64,000 nucleotides of DNA from Phycisphaeraceae bacterium (GTDB taxonomy: Bacteria; Planctomycetota; Phycisphaerae; Phycisphaerales; UBA1924), in contig JAHBXK010000012.1 in NCBI GenBank assembly GCA_019636535.1, positions 1 through 64,000 on the forward strand. Direction: 5' to 3'. Positions 11,139 to 19,879 of this stretch are shown piece by piece (positions within the stretch are counted from its first letter, which is position 1; every line of letters begins with the position of its first letter). The translations under genes and the position numbers were made by a program. The notes under the pieces were generated by a model, which made no database searches, had not been told where the DNA came from, and worked only from the letters and a program-made list of their open reading frames with translations.

Positions 11139-11564
11139 TTGCTGCATCGCAAGGGCTGGGCGACCGTGGCGATCGCGTTGTCGATGGCTACCGGCTTGCC
11201 CGCGTGCGACCGAAGCACCGAGAGCCGGACGACCACGACGCGGGGCGAACCCGATGCGGTGTACGTCACGCGGGGAAGAATCGAACAACTGCCCCCACCA
11301 GAACGACGGGATCGCGAAATCCTGATCCACCACGAAGCGGTCCCGGAATTCACGAACTCGGAGGGCGCGGTCGTCGGGATGGGGGTCATGGTGATGCACT
11401 TTCCCCTCGCCAAATCGGTGGCCACCGATTCACTGCGAGTCGGGGACGCCGTGGAATTCGAGTGGGCCGTGTGGTGGGGACGGGACGTGAGGGGCTGGGA
11501 GATCCGCTCGATCGACCGCTTGCCGGCTGGGACGGAACTCCGCTTGGGCAAGTCGACGCCTTGA
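11139..11564 (+). CDS. CusF-like copper-binding lipoprotein
   Basis: About 141 aa from a TTG start. The N-terminus (HRKGWATVAIALSMATGLPAC) is a lipoprotein signal with Cys in LPAC. The mature part (YVTRGRIEQLPPPERR, EILIHHEAVPEF, MGVMVMHFPLAKS, LRVGDAVEFEW) follows the CusF/copper-binding beta-barrel pattern: GRI, then IxHxxxPxF, then M-x-M-x-F before a loop and a GDxVxF strand. The His and the two Met of MVMHF are the likely Cu(I) ligands. The start is uncertain: AAGGAG is only 1-4 nt before TTG 11139 or CTG 11142, while a longer frame starts at 11019. No partner metal exporter is nearby. Confidence 0.65.
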   Translation: MLHRKGWATVAIALSMATGLPACDRSTESRTTTTRGEPDAVYVTRGRIEQLPPPERRDREILIHHEAVPEFTNSEGAVVGMGVMVMHFPLAKSVATDSLRVGDAVEFEWAVWWGRDVRGWEIRSIDRLPAGTELRLGKSTP

Positions 11565-11605
11565 AACGAAAAACCCAGCGCCGGCCGGAAGGGCCAGACG
11601 CCGGG
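11565..11605 (-). terminator. Rho-independent terminator
   Basis: On minus, a GC-rich hairpin (ACCC-GCG-GGCC paired with GGCC-CGC-GGGT, 11605-11573) is followed directly by TTTTTCGTTTC. The U-tract is on the minus side only, so it terminates minus-strand transcription coming from 12 kb. Confidence 0.65.
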
Positions 11606-12008
11606 TCTCGTGGGGTCTGAAGTGAGAGTCCGGCAGGAACTCAACCGGGCCTGCGTTCATCAGGTTGATTCTTCCGATGAACCGATCCGAGGTTTCACGC
11701 TTCTTGTTGCCTCCATCAAGATGCTGGGGTCAGGACTTTCCGTCGCGACTTTCCCTCAGTCGTCGATGCACACTGGACAACACATCCACGGAGCGGACCA
11801 ACCGCACGCGAGACGGAGCGAACCCACAAGTAAAGGTTCTTGCCTCCTCGGTCCGAACTCGGCATCCGGACCGTGCGCAGGGGATACCACTTCGCGATCA
11901 AGTTGGTTGCGATTCGGGCGCCGGATCACGCGATGATCCGTTGTCCAAACCACCGTGCAGTTGCACATGAACGTGCAGACACCGAGCACACGACGCTCGG
12001 ACACCGCG
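11565..12008. other. Gene-free stretch downstream of the UDG gene
   Basis: About 440 bp between the convergent CusF-like and uracil-glycosylase genes. Short ORFs occur on both strands but none has a ribosome site or family resemblance. It contains the minus-strand terminator at 11565-11605 and a 7-bp hairpin (CGGTCCG / CGGACCG) near 11850-11875. If the terminator serves the glycosylase gene, its mRNA has a 400-nt 3' tail; otherwise a small RNA may be encoded here. Conserved motifs of tmRNA, RNase P RNA and SRP RNA were looked for and not found. Confidence 0.4.
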
Positions 12009-12992
12009 TCAGCCCACCGGCTGCTTTATGGGCTTCGGCAGGCCGAGCCTCTCAAGTACCAACAGCAGGTCCGACCAGACACGCTGACGATTCTCGGTCG
12101 TGTAAGAACGGAGCAGGAACGCCGGGTGATAGGTCGGCATCACGGGAATCGACGCCGGGACCGCCTGCGGAAGTGTGTCGGTGTGAGGCAGGGCCCGCGG
12201 AATCGTGAATCGTGCCCAGCGGCCTCGCAAACGGGCCATGGAATCGGTCGAGTGGAGGAGCAGTCGTGTAGCCGGAAGCCCAAGCGTGACGATCACTTCC
12301 GGTCGAACGATCGCGATCTGCTCGAACAGGTACGGAGCGCACGCCGCGGCCTCGTCGAAGGTCGGCGTCGCGTTGTTCGGCGGGCGTGTCTTGAGCACGT
12401 TCGTGATGTACACAGCCTTGCGCTCCAGGCCCATCGCGGTGATCATCTTGTCGAGCAATTGCCCGGCTCTGCCGACGAACGGACGGCCGACCTTGTCTTC
12501 CTCAGCGCCCGGGGCCTCGCCGACGAACATCAGTCGCGCGGCCGGATCGCCCTCACCAAACACGATGCTGTGATGGTCGGTCACGAACTTGGAGTGCGGC
12601 GCATCGCGCTCGTATCGCTCACGCAAACGCTCAAGCCACGTACGCGACTGTTCAACCGGCAGCCGTTCGAGCGGCTTGAACTCCACCTCGGATCCCAACG
12701 ATTCCGCAGGCGGTTCACCGGCAAACAGCCCGGACGTCGGCAGGAACGACTCGGCGGCGGGCGCTCGAGGCTGAAGAACCCGCGATTCCGATGGCAGCAC
12801 CGAGGAGACCGCAACACCCGATCGATCTGAACGGGACCGATCGTTCGAGATCTTCGCTCCCGCATCCACCGACTCGGCCATCGGAGCAAGGTCGGGCATC
12901 GCGACGGCGTTCCGACGGGCGGGCAGGAAGTCCACGCCCATCATGCGGCAAGCGCGGGCGTGCGAACGGACACGTCGGGCCAAGTCATTCAT
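12009..12992 (-). CDS. Family 4-type uracil-DNA glycosylase lacking most Fe-S cysteines
   Basis: 327 aa. The C-terminal 200 residues match the family 4 UDG fold: LMFVGEAPGAEEDKVGRPFVGRAGQLLDKM (motif A, uracil binding), VYITNVLKTRPPNNATPTFDEAAAC, VIVTLGLPA and MPTYHPAFLL (motif B). Normal members bind a 4Fe-4S cluster through four Cys. Here the usual CxxC before the VFG strand is absent (HSKFVTDHHSIVFGEG), the KCRPP Cys is Thr (KTRPP), and only the Cys in AAACAP remains. The N-terminal 120 residues look disordered. No Shine-Dalgarno; a -10-like TACCCT ends 7 nt before the ATG. The role is removal of uracil from DNA in base-excision repair; activity without the cluster is untested. Confidence 0.85.
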   Translation of the reverse strand: MNDLARRVRSHARACRMMGVDFLPARRNAVAMPDLAPMAESVDAGAKISNDRSRSDRSGVAVSSVLPSESRVLQPRAPAAESFLPTSGLFAGEPPAESLGSEVEFKPLERLPVEQSRTWLERLRERYERDAPHSKFVTDHHSIVFGEGDPAARLMFVGEAPGAEEDKVGRPFVGRAGQLLDKMITAMGLERKAVYITNVLKTRPPNNATPTFDEAAACAPYLFEQIAIVRPEVIVTLGLPATRLLLHSTDSMARLRGRWARFTIPRALPHTDTLPQAVPASIPVMPTYHPAFLLRSYTTENRQRVWSDLLLVLERLGLPKPIKQPVG

Positions 12993-13088
12993 GGCGCGGA
13001 GGGTATCAGGCTGTTGAAGTTGTGGTCCGAACGACCCCGGAACAGGGGCCGTGAAGCGTCGCTTTGCAACCGACAGATCACCGAGTGC

Positions 13089-13358
13089 TCACCCCTCCGT
13101 CGGCTCGTCGGTCGGCACTTCGGGTTCTGTCGGTTGAGGAGCCACCGGCGGTTGCGCGGGCGTGCGATCCTCGCGACTGTCCGAAGGTGGCACCGCCCCT
13201 TTGCCTGACGAGCTCTTCGACGAGTCGAAGTCGATGTTCGATCGGCTGTCGAGGATCGGACCGAGGAACACCCCGGCGATCAGCCCGATCACCAGCCCGA
13301 TGACCAGACCCGTCAGGAGTTTGCCGAACCCGCCGTTGGCTTTGGCTTGCGAGGTCAT
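13089..13358 (-). CDS. Small single-pass membrane protein, unknown function
   Basis: 89 aa from the ATG at 13358 (GGAG 9 nt upstream; a TTG five codons earlier is in frame). One Gly/Ile-rich membrane helix (LLTGLVIGLVIGLIAGVFLGPIL) is followed by a Ser/Pro/Glu-rich, probably disordered tail. The GxxxG-like pattern in the helix suggests oligomerisation. No family recognised. Confidence 0.6.
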   Translation of the reverse strand: MTSQAKANGGFGKLLTGLVIGLVIGLIAGVFLGPILDSRSNIDFDSSKSSSGKGAVPPSDSREDRTPAQPPVAPQPTEPEVPTDEPTEG

Positions 13359-13447
13359 TCGGATCGTCTCCAATTCGATCGCATGGTGAGCATCCCAAAC
13401 ATCGTAAACCTGTGCGACTAATTGTCATTGTAGCGATCGCATTTGCA

Positions 13448-13465
13448 TCGCGGCCCAAGCCGCGA
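13448..13465 (-). terminator. GC hairpin, possible terminator
   Basis: A perfect 7-bp stem (TCGCGGC / GCCGCGA) with a 4-nt loop lies 24 nt past the stop of the small gene at 13489-13695. No U-tract follows on minus, so it may only be a 3'-stabilising stem. Confidence 0.35.
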
Positions 13466-13488
13466 CCTGGCGTGCTTTCACCCTCTCT

Positions 13489-13695
13489 TTACATTTGCTG
13501 GCGCATCCGCCGCACCCACCGGGCGTGAACGAGCAGTTCACGATGGCGCTCTGCCCGTGAGGGCATGCACGCTTGGTTCCCGTATGCAGTTACGTGACGC
13601 CAACGCCAGTAGCGCCCGCTGAGCCGGAAGCGGCTCATCGCAGCGATCCGAGCCAAATCGAACAGCCCTATAGCCGTATCGAACAAGCGGATCAT
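13489..13695 (-). CDS. Small Arg/Trp-rich protein coupled to the epimerase gene
   Basis: 68 aa. The ATG lies 3 nt after the stop of the epimerase gene, with GGGTGA as ribosome site, so the two form an operon. The pattern SRFRLSGRYWRWRHVTAYG followed by a basic C-terminal helix (ARWVRRMRQQM) resembles a small conserved family I have seen in planctomycete genomes, function unknown; that family recollection is from memory and unchecked. No membrane helix beyond a weak N-terminal one (FDTAIGLFDLARIAAM). Confidence 0.5.
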   Translation of the reverse strand: MIRLFDTAIGLFDLARIAAMSRFRLSGRYWRWRHVTAYGNQACMPSRAERHRELLVHARWVRRMRQQM

Positions 13696-13698
13696 GAG

Positions 13699-14727
13699 TC
13701 ACCCGTGCGCCACACGCGGCGATGACGTCTGTTCGCGGTACCAGTCGAACGTTCTGGCCAATCCCTCCTCGAGCGAGACGATCGGCTCGTAACCTAGCAG
13801 CGTGCGACCGAGTTCGAGGTCAGCCTGCGAGTGTCGGACGTCGCCGGGGCGCTCGGGCTGATGAACGGGCACCAGGTGCGGCAACCCACTTCGTTCAGCC
13901 AAGATCCTCGCGAGTTCGTTGAGCGTGATTCGCCGGCCGGTTCCCACGTTCACAACCTGCCCCTCGAGCGTCCGATCGGTCGTCGCCGCGAGCAGGTTGG
14001 CGAGCACCGCGTTCGGGACGAACGTAAAGTCGCGTGTTTGCTGCCCGTCGCCGAAGATCACGGGCCGCTGACCGGAGATCAACTGCCGGCTGAACGCCGC
14101 GATCACCGCCGCGTACGCCGAGTCCGTCGGTTGCCGCGGACCGAACACGTTGAAGTACCTGAGGCTGACCGTTGAGAGACCGTACGACTTGGCCCATGCC
14201 AGCATGACGTGCTCGCCGGCGAGTTTCGATGCCGCGTAGGGCGAGACGGGTGCGGGTATGTGCGTCTCAACCTTCGGCAGCGTCTGGCCCTGCCCGTAGG
14301 CGGACGACGACGCCGAGTAGACAATCCGCCGCACGTTGGCCCGCCGGGCCGCATCGGCGACGTGCATGGTTCCCATGGCATTGACGGCGTACGAACGCTC
14401 TGGATCCGAGAGCGACCGTGGCACCGACGAAACCGCCGCGAGATGGAAGAGCAACTCGCACCCGACGACCGCTTCGCCGAGCGCGGCTTCGTCGAGTATC
14501 GAGGCGTGCACAAACCGCACACGCTCCGGCTCAAGATCGATCAACCCTGCGATGTGCTCCGCGGTGGAGGTCGAAAGATCGTCGATCACCGTGATGGAAG
14601 CGCCGAGCGACAGCAGCGAATCCACAAGGTGCCCACCGATGAAGCCCGCCCCACCCGTGACGCAGACACGCCGACCGTCCAAGCGGGGACGCAGACGCGA
14701 CACAACCTCGTGCGGGAGTTTCAGCAC
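13699..14727 (-). CDS. NAD-dependent sugar-nucleotide epimerase/dehydratase
   Basis: 342 aa extended SDR. VCVTGGAGFIGGHLVDSLL is the NAD-binding TGGAGFIG loop, DDLST follows the second strand, the catalytic Ser is in YSASSSAYG, and the YxxxK pair is YAASK. It is closest in pattern to UDP-glucose/N-acetylglucosamine 4-epimerases, supplying sugars for cell-surface glycans. The start is a GTG at 14727 with no ribosome site; a -10-like TAGACT ends 6 nt upstream, so a leaderless message is likely. The small gene 13489-13695 follows at 3 nt. Confidence 0.88.
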   Translation of the reverse strand: MLKLPHEVVSRLRPRLDGRRVCVTGGAGFIGGHLVDSLLSLGASITVIDDLSTSTAEHIAGLIDLEPERVRFVHASILDEAALGEAVVGCELLFHLAAVSSVPRSLSDPERSYAVNAMGTMHVADAARRANVRRIVYSASSSAYGQGQTLPKVETHIPAPVSPYAASKLAGEHVMLAWAKSYGLSTVSLRYFNVFGPRQPTDSAYAAVIAAFSRQLISGQRPVIFGDGQQTRDFTFVPNAVLANLLAATTDRTLEGQVVNVGTGRRITLNELARILAERSGLPHLVPVHQPERPGDVRHSQADLELGRTLLGYEPIVSLEEGLARTFDWYREQTSSPRVAHG

Positions 14728-14765
14728 TGAGAGAGTCTATGGCTACGAGCGGCGGTTCTGCCCGT

Positions 14766-17723
14766 TCACGGGCACGTTTGTCCGAGATTGGGGTTCCAGT
14801 CGTTCAGGAAGAAAAGCAGGTCTGCAAGATCCACCGTGCCATCCCCGCTGACGTCGCCCGGAAGGCCCGGCGCTGTCTGTCCGAGATTGGGGTTCCAATC
14901 GCCCAGGAACGACAGCAGGTCGCCCAAATCAACCACACCGTCGCCGTTGTAATCGCCCGGGCAAGGCTCGGGGCCTCCGCCGCAGATCGAGTTCCCCTGC
15001 GCTGGCAGCACCGTCAGTCCCCACGCCAGAACCGATCCGGTATCGCTGCCCACGTTGTCGGAGACGCTGAGCACCCACGTCCCCGCGACCGGCAGGCCGT
15101 TGAACGCTTCGGTCAACGAGGTCCGCAGATCGCCGCGATCGGACGCGTGGTACGCGCCGGGCGCGATCAGGATCGAGGTGGCGGCGGGCCACCAACTCGT
15201 GGCCGCTTCGTCGCTCAGCGTGTAGTTGCCCGAGAGGTCCGCCGAAGAGCCGAACGCGGAACCCTGTCCGCGTCGAGTCCGGTTGGTCAGCACGACCGAT
15301 CGACCATCCTTCTCGAGCGACATGACCAGATCACCCACAAACGTGTGCTGGAGCGAAGCGTTCAACCGCACCGAACCAACAAGTTCCGACGCCGGCGCTG
15401 AGACGTTGAGCGCAAAGGCGACGCCCTGCGGGTCGTTGTCAGGAATCGGACCCGATTGACCGCCGGTGAACACGACCGGGGCATCATCGTCGGGCTCGAA
15501 GCACAGGGTGCCGTGTCCGTTGAAGGTGCCCCCGAGCGCATCGCACTGCGACTCGGTCGTCACCACGCAGACGCTCTCGCTGACGCAGCAGGCGCCTCGC
15601 ATCGGCACAAAGGTCACGAGCACCTGGCCGTTGAAGACCGGAGCCGAGACGGCCATGCCCACCCGGATGTAGACGGTCTCGCCCGCAGACAAGTCCGGGA
15701 TCGAGATGGAGTTCGGCCCCTGACCGCAACCGACGAATCCCGCGTTGATGTTCAAACAAGTCGGAGAGCGGTAGAGCGCCATGCGGGCGGTCGGGCCGGA
15801 GAGCGCCAGCACGTTCAGCGCTCCATCGTCAGGGGCGACGAAGCGGTACCAGGTGTCCTTGAAGAAGTCCGCCGGCTCACCGACGCACACGGCCTGCCCC
15901 GGAACGGTGGTGTCGGTTGCCAGTGAGTTTCGGAAGACAAAGTCGCCCGTCACCAGTTCGGCGTCGATGCACTCGTCGTTGTTCGGCGGCGTCTCAAACT
16001 CGATCGTGCCGACGTACCGACCGATCGCCGCCGTTGTGGGCTGGCGAGAGAGTTGGATGAGGTAACTGGTTCCCGGCGTCACGTCGATGAAGTTGTTGTC
16101 GTTCGTGTCCGCCGTGAAGCACGCGACCTGCATGGGCATGTCACAATCGCCCGTGTACACGGCCCACACCACGTCGTTGTCGGTGCCGGTCTCGCGCAGC
16201 GTCAGTCGGCCGCCCGAGTCCGGCGCGTTGAAGCGCCAATAGACGCTCGCGTTGGCCGTGGGGCCGGCGTTGCACGTCGGGTCGGGCAGGTTGCTGCTCG
16301 CGTCGAGGGCGTTGACTTCGAACGCGAACGGGAACGACTCATCGGAGATGTCGGTCGCGGTCTGGCAGGTGTCGTTCGGCGGCGCGGGGAGGAAGTTGAA
16401 CCGGGTTCGATACGTGCTCACCGGCCCCGATGGATCGAACGTGCCGATCTGGATCAGGTACGTCTGCCCGCCCGCGACACGCTCCAGCACCGTCTCCGGG
16501 TCCGAGCAGCGGATGGACTCGCCCAGCAGCATGCAGTCGCTTCCCTCCCAGATGCCGATGGCGACGTCCGTGGGCGATTGTTCGCTGATGACCAGAATCC
16601 CGGTCTGCGGGGCCGTGAATCGGTACCAGACGCCGAAGTACCCCTCGTTCGCGGCGCTCGAGTTGCATGAGCCGGGGTCGATGTCGTTGAAGGCGCCGCG
16701 GGCCTCAACCTCGTGCTCGAAGGGCAGGGTCTGGGCGTTGAGGTCGAGCGACTGCGCGCAGTCGTCGTTGGCCGGCTTCGGAAAGGGGATCTCCTCGATG
16801 TTGAGCGTGAAGGCGCCGAAGCCCACGAAGGGCGATCCCGTGCCGCTCTGGTCCGCTGCGCCGGCGACACGCACGAAGGCCTGCTGACCGCCGTTGAGCC
16901 CGACGTTCGTCGATGCGCCGCGGTTGGCGCATCCGATCACCGGGGCGTTCTGGCTCGTGGCGCACGCCGATCCGATCTGAAACGTCTGCAGCGCGGCAAC
17001 GGGACACGCCGAGTGCACGCTGACCACTGCGTCGAACTGCGCCGAACAGACCGAGATGCGGTACCGTCGCGTGTTCGGCGCGGTGAAGACGAAGTACACG
17101 TCGTTCACGTCCGCCGTGCCACCGCAGGTGTTCAAGTTCAGGGAGCCGGAAGCCCCGAGCGTCGTGCCGGACGTCGATCCCAGCGTCACGGGGGTGGCGC
17201 TCGAGCAGTCGTCGTTGTCGGGCGGAACGGACGACTCGCGCAGCACCAGGATCGTGTACCCGCCGCCGTTGGTCACCGCGCCGAACGCCGCCACGCGGAT
17301 GCGGTACTGGTTCCCGCCGATCAGGTTCAGCACGATCTGAGCCGCTGCGCCGCACGCGTCGTCGTTGCAGGCCAGATACGTCGCCACACCGACGCAAGGC
17401 TGGTTGCTCAGCGAGATTCCCAGGTGCGTGTCGATCTGGTCCGATCCGCACGTCGAGATCATGTACCGTCCGCTCTCGGCGGGCGTGAACGTCCACCACT
17501 GGGTCCGGTTCGACGTGCTGCCGCACCCGGAGGGTCCGTCGTTGAAGGAGTTGGTGAAGTTGCCCGTGCCGACCACACCCACCGACAGCGGGCTGAGCGA
17601 TGCGTCCGCACAATCTTCAGACTGCGCTTGCGCTGCTCGCGGGCTCGCGGCGAGCGCCCACACCGACGCGAGCAGGTAGGCGAGACGGACAACACGGTTG
17701 CACGGACTGGCGGCGGTTCTCAT
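14766..17723 (-). CDS. Exported multi-domain protein: PPC-like repeats, P domain, two dockerin-like motifs
   Basis: 985 aa. A signal peptide (LAYLLASVWALAASPRAAQAQ) is followed by about six repeats of a beta-sandwich with C-x-n-A (PPC-like; GxYxIxV/L, NDDC starts each repeat), then an insert beginning RGACCVSESVCVVTTESQCDALGG and a proprotein-convertase P-domain-like region (VFTGGQSGPIPDNDPQG ... AGTWVLSVSDNVGSDTGSVLAWGL). It ends in two dockerin-like motifs (DYNGDGVVDLGDLLSFLGDW and DVSGDGTVDLADLLFFLNDW). No protease or other catalytic module is visible, so it is probably a structural or binding surface protein. The ATG at 17723 has AGGAAG 8 nt upstream. Confidence 0.75.
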   Translation of the reverse strand: MRTAASPCNRVVRLAYLLASVWALAASPRAAQAQSEDCADASLSPLSVGVVGTGNFTNSFNDGPSGCGSTSNRTQWWTFTPAESGRYMISTCGSDQIDTHLGISLSNQPCVGVATYLACNDDACGAAAQIVLNLIGGNQYRIRVAAFGAVTNGGGYTILVLRESSVPPDNDDCSSATPVTLGSTSGTTLGASGSLNLNTCGGTADVNDVYFVFTAPNTRRYRISVCSAQFDAVVSVHSACPVAALQTFQIGSACATSQNAPVIGCANRGASTNVGLNGGQQAFVRVAGAADQSGTGSPFVGFGAFTLNIEEIPFPKPANDDCAQSLDLNAQTLPFEHEVEARGAFNDIDPGSCNSSAANEGYFGVWYRFTAPQTGILVISEQSPTDVAIGIWEGSDCMLLGESIRCSDPETVLERVAGGQTYLIQIGTFDPSGPVSTYRTRFNFLPAPPNDTCQTATDISDESFPFAFEVNALDASSNLPDPTCNAGPTANASVYWRFNAPDSGGRLTLRETGTDNDVVWAVYTGDCDMPMQVACFTADTNDNNFIDVTPGTSYLIQLSRQPTTAAIGRYVGTIEFETPPNNDECIDAELVTGDFVFRNSLATDTTVPGQAVCVGEPADFFKDTWYRFVAPDDGALNVLALSGPTARMALYRSPTCLNINAGFVGCGQGPNSISIPDLSAGETVYIRVGMAVSAPVFNGQVLVTFVPMRGACCVSESVCVVTTESQCDALGGTFNGHGTLCFEPDDDAPVVFTGGQSGPIPDNDPQGVAFALNVSAPASELVGSVRLNASLQHTFVGDLVMSLEKDGRSVVLTNRTRRGQGSAFGSSADLSGNYTLSDEAATSWWPAATSILIAPGAYHASDRGDLRTSLTEAFNGLPVAGTWVLSVSDNVGSDTGSVLAWGLTVLPAQGNSICGGGPEPCPGDYNGDGVVDLGDLLSFLGDWNPNLGQTAPGLPGDVSGDGTVDLADLLFFLNDWNPNLGQTCP

Positions 17724-18029
17724 CACCCACGCTTCCTCATGTGGCCTGAAACGGACGGTCTTGCTCGACAGACGAACAGCGTTTGCGCGGCCGCGAACCT
17801 GCACGCAGCCCGAACTCCGCGCGTCGAAACCGCCGATCGGTCGTACGGCTCGTGCTATCGGACACTCGCCCTCCGTGCCGCACCCTGCACCCGAGGGTGG
17901 GCTGAACGGGTCGGCCGCAGGTGCAGTCTACAACGCCTAACCCCGCAAACAAGGGGGTTTGGAACCTGAACGGGTTCCGGGTACGCCTCATCGCCGCTCA
18001 CGGCCGACACGCGGTCAGCCGGGCCGGCC
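17724..18029. other. Intergenic region between two dockerin-protein genes
   Basis: 306 bp. Two hairpins lie just after the upstream gene's stop on minus: GGAACC / GGTTCC and AACCCC / GGGGTT (about 17936-17981). Neither has a convincing U-tract. No coding ORF or clear promoter seen. Confidence 0.4.
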
Positions 18030-19757
18030 TCAGTTGCACCCAACCAGCCAGACGGACAGGAAGTCCAGCAGATCGACCAGGTCGATCACGCCGTCGTTGT
18101 TCAGATCGCACTTGGCCTCGTCCACCTGCGAGCCCAGCAGCGGCGACCACTCGGACAGGAACGCGAGCAGGTCGGTGAGATCGACGCTGAAGGAGCGGTC
18201 GTAGTCGGCGATGCAGACCGGCCCGTTGATCGTGAAGACGCCGCTGTCGGCGTGCCCCTCGTTCCCGTCCGCGTCGCGAGCCACCACGCGCATGACCGCC
18301 GTGTCGGTGAAGTACGTGCCCGCAGGCAGCGGCATCGTGACCCGGAACGACCCGTTGCTCGAGTCGAACGTCGCCGCGGCGGTCGCTCCCGTCGCGAGCG
18401 AGAGCGGGAAGGTTTGCCCGCCGTCGCCCGAAACTCGCACATCGAAGGACGTCACGGCGACGTCGTCGTCGGCGATCCAGCGGAACACCGTCGAGACGCC
18501 CGGCGTGACGACCTGCCCGGCGACGGGGGTTCGTACGAGCGCGGTCGGAGACAACCCGCCGTTGGGGCCCGGCGCCCCCCGGTGCACGGGCATGTGCATG
18601 ACGATGCAGTGCATGACGCCCGAGAGAATCACCAGTGCATCGCTGTCGATCTGAACGATCGTTTTGTCGGGAAGGGCCGCTTGCCAGGCGGCGAGCGCCA
18701 CGGCGTTCTGAGGCACGAGCGACGCAACCCGATCGAAGTACGGGATCATCACAACGTCGTTGCACATCACCACGTTGGTGTATGTGTAGTGCACGTTGCC
18801 CCAAATCGAGTCAAAGATGCTGAACGCAGGCGTTCGGAAGACCTGATATCCCGCCGCAGCCAGACTCGCAGCGGCCGCGTCGCAGATCAACGCCTCTTGA
18901 AGAGTCGGATTGTTCGGCCACTGTGAGATGACGACTTTGTCGTCGTCGATCACCTGCATCCACATATCGATGTGCTGTGTGCCGTCGATCGACGTGCGGA
19001 ACGGCGTGTACAGCGTCGTCTCAACGCCCCAGTAATTCTGGAATCGCTGCTTGACCGTTGCCTCGGTCAGCGCCGGATTCTCGTTGGTGATCAGCCGCGT
19101 TGCGTGCCCGCGTCCGGTGGAATCGAGGTGGTAGTTGCCGCCGCCGTGCAGAAGCCCGGAGTGATAGCGCGCGTGACGTTTGTACTGTGAGAAGTTCGCG
19201 GGCTGGGCATTATCCAAAGTTCGCGGCGTGACGTTGTAGTCGTGGTCGGCGATGACGCGCACGTCACCCTCGAACACGTACCTCGGTCCGTAATCGCGGA
19301 TCCACACGGCGTTGGTGGTGTACGGCACGAGTTCGACCCGGCTGATGTTCGCGCCTTCCGCAGCGAGTTGATTCAGCAGGTTCTGCTTCTGCGACGCCGA
19401 CCATGACGCCGTGTGGTTGATGTACGCCTTGGCGTTGCCCGTCGTCGTCACGTGTCGGACCATCTGTCGCACGATGGACTGAACGGAAGAACCTTGATAT
19501 GAGAAAATGATGCCCGAAGCCGGCTCGTACTCGCCAGGGCACACCAGCGGACCCGTGGGCGGCAGGCTGGGCGGGGTCATCCGCACCACGAACGGATTAG
19601 CGTCGAGCCAGTCCCGCTCCGCCTGGGTCATGTGCTTCGGGAGCGATTCGCCCTCACCGACGCTCGGCGGCTGCGGATCGCTCGCGAGCAGGGCCGGGCT
19701 GACGCAGCACGCCGCAACCGCCGCGGCAACAAGGACCGGAATCGACGACTGGCTCAT
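18030..19757 (-). CDS. Exported peptidylarginine/agmatine deiminase-like enzyme with dockerin-like tail
   Basis: 575 aa. Signal peptide, then a pentein-fold deiminase domain (about 60-370) of the PAD_porph/agmatine deiminase family. Catalytic elements visible: Asp in VWIRDYGP, GGGNYH, the His-x-Asp of GTQHIDMWMQ, and the nucleophile Cys in SGVMHCIVMH. An Ig-like region (about 400-500: RTPVAGQVVTPGVSTVFRW) and two dockerin-like repeats (DYDRSFSVDLTDLLAFLSEW, DLNNDGVIDLVDLLDFLSVW) follow. It would hydrolyse a guanidino group on arginine residues or agmatine outside the cytoplasm; which substrate cannot be told. The ATG at 19757 has GGGAG 6 nt upstream. Confidence 0.82.
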   Translation of the reverse strand: MSQSSIPVLVAAAVAACCVSPALLASDPQPPSVGEGESLPKHMTQAERDWLDANPFVVRMTPPSLPPTGPLVCPGEYEPASGIIFSYQGSSVQSIVRQMVRHVTTTGNAKAYINHTASWSASQKQNLLNQLAAEGANISRVELVPYTTNAVWIRDYGPRYVFEGDVRVIADHDYNVTPRTLDNAQPANFSQYKRHARYHSGLLHGGGNYHLDSTGRGHATRLITNENPALTEATVKQRFQNYWGVETTLYTPFRTSIDGTQHIDMWMQVIDDDKVVISQWPNNPTLQEALICDAAAASLAAAGYQVFRTPAFSIFDSIWGNVHYTYTNVVMCNDVVMIPYFDRVASLVPQNAVALAAWQAALPDKTIVQIDSDALVILSGVMHCIVMHMPVHRGAPGPNGGLSPTALVRTPVAGQVVTPGVSTVFRWIADDDVAVTSFDVRVSGDGGQTFPLSLATGATAAATFDSSNGSFRVTMPLPAGTYFTDTAVMRVVARDADGNEGHADSGVFTINGPVCIADYDRSFSVDLTDLLAFLSEWSPLLGSQVDEAKCDLNNDGVIDLVDLLDFLSVWLVGCN

Positions 19758-19807
19758 GTTGACTCCCACAAGTGCGGATCTGAACAACAAAGAACGGTTC
19801 AACGAAA

Positions 19808-19833
19808 ACGGGCACCCGTTGAGGGGTGCCCGT
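19808..19833 (-). terminator. Rho-independent terminator
   Basis: A perfect 10-bp stem (ACGGGCACCC / GGGTGCCCGT) with a 6-nt loop is followed on minus by TTTTCGTT. It lies about 47 nt past the stop of the gene at 19880-21346 and separates it from the next gene. Confidence 0.8.
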
Positions 19834-19879
19834 CGGAAGGGCTCTCAAGCCGCTGCGCGGCCACGGACGAAGACCCCGA

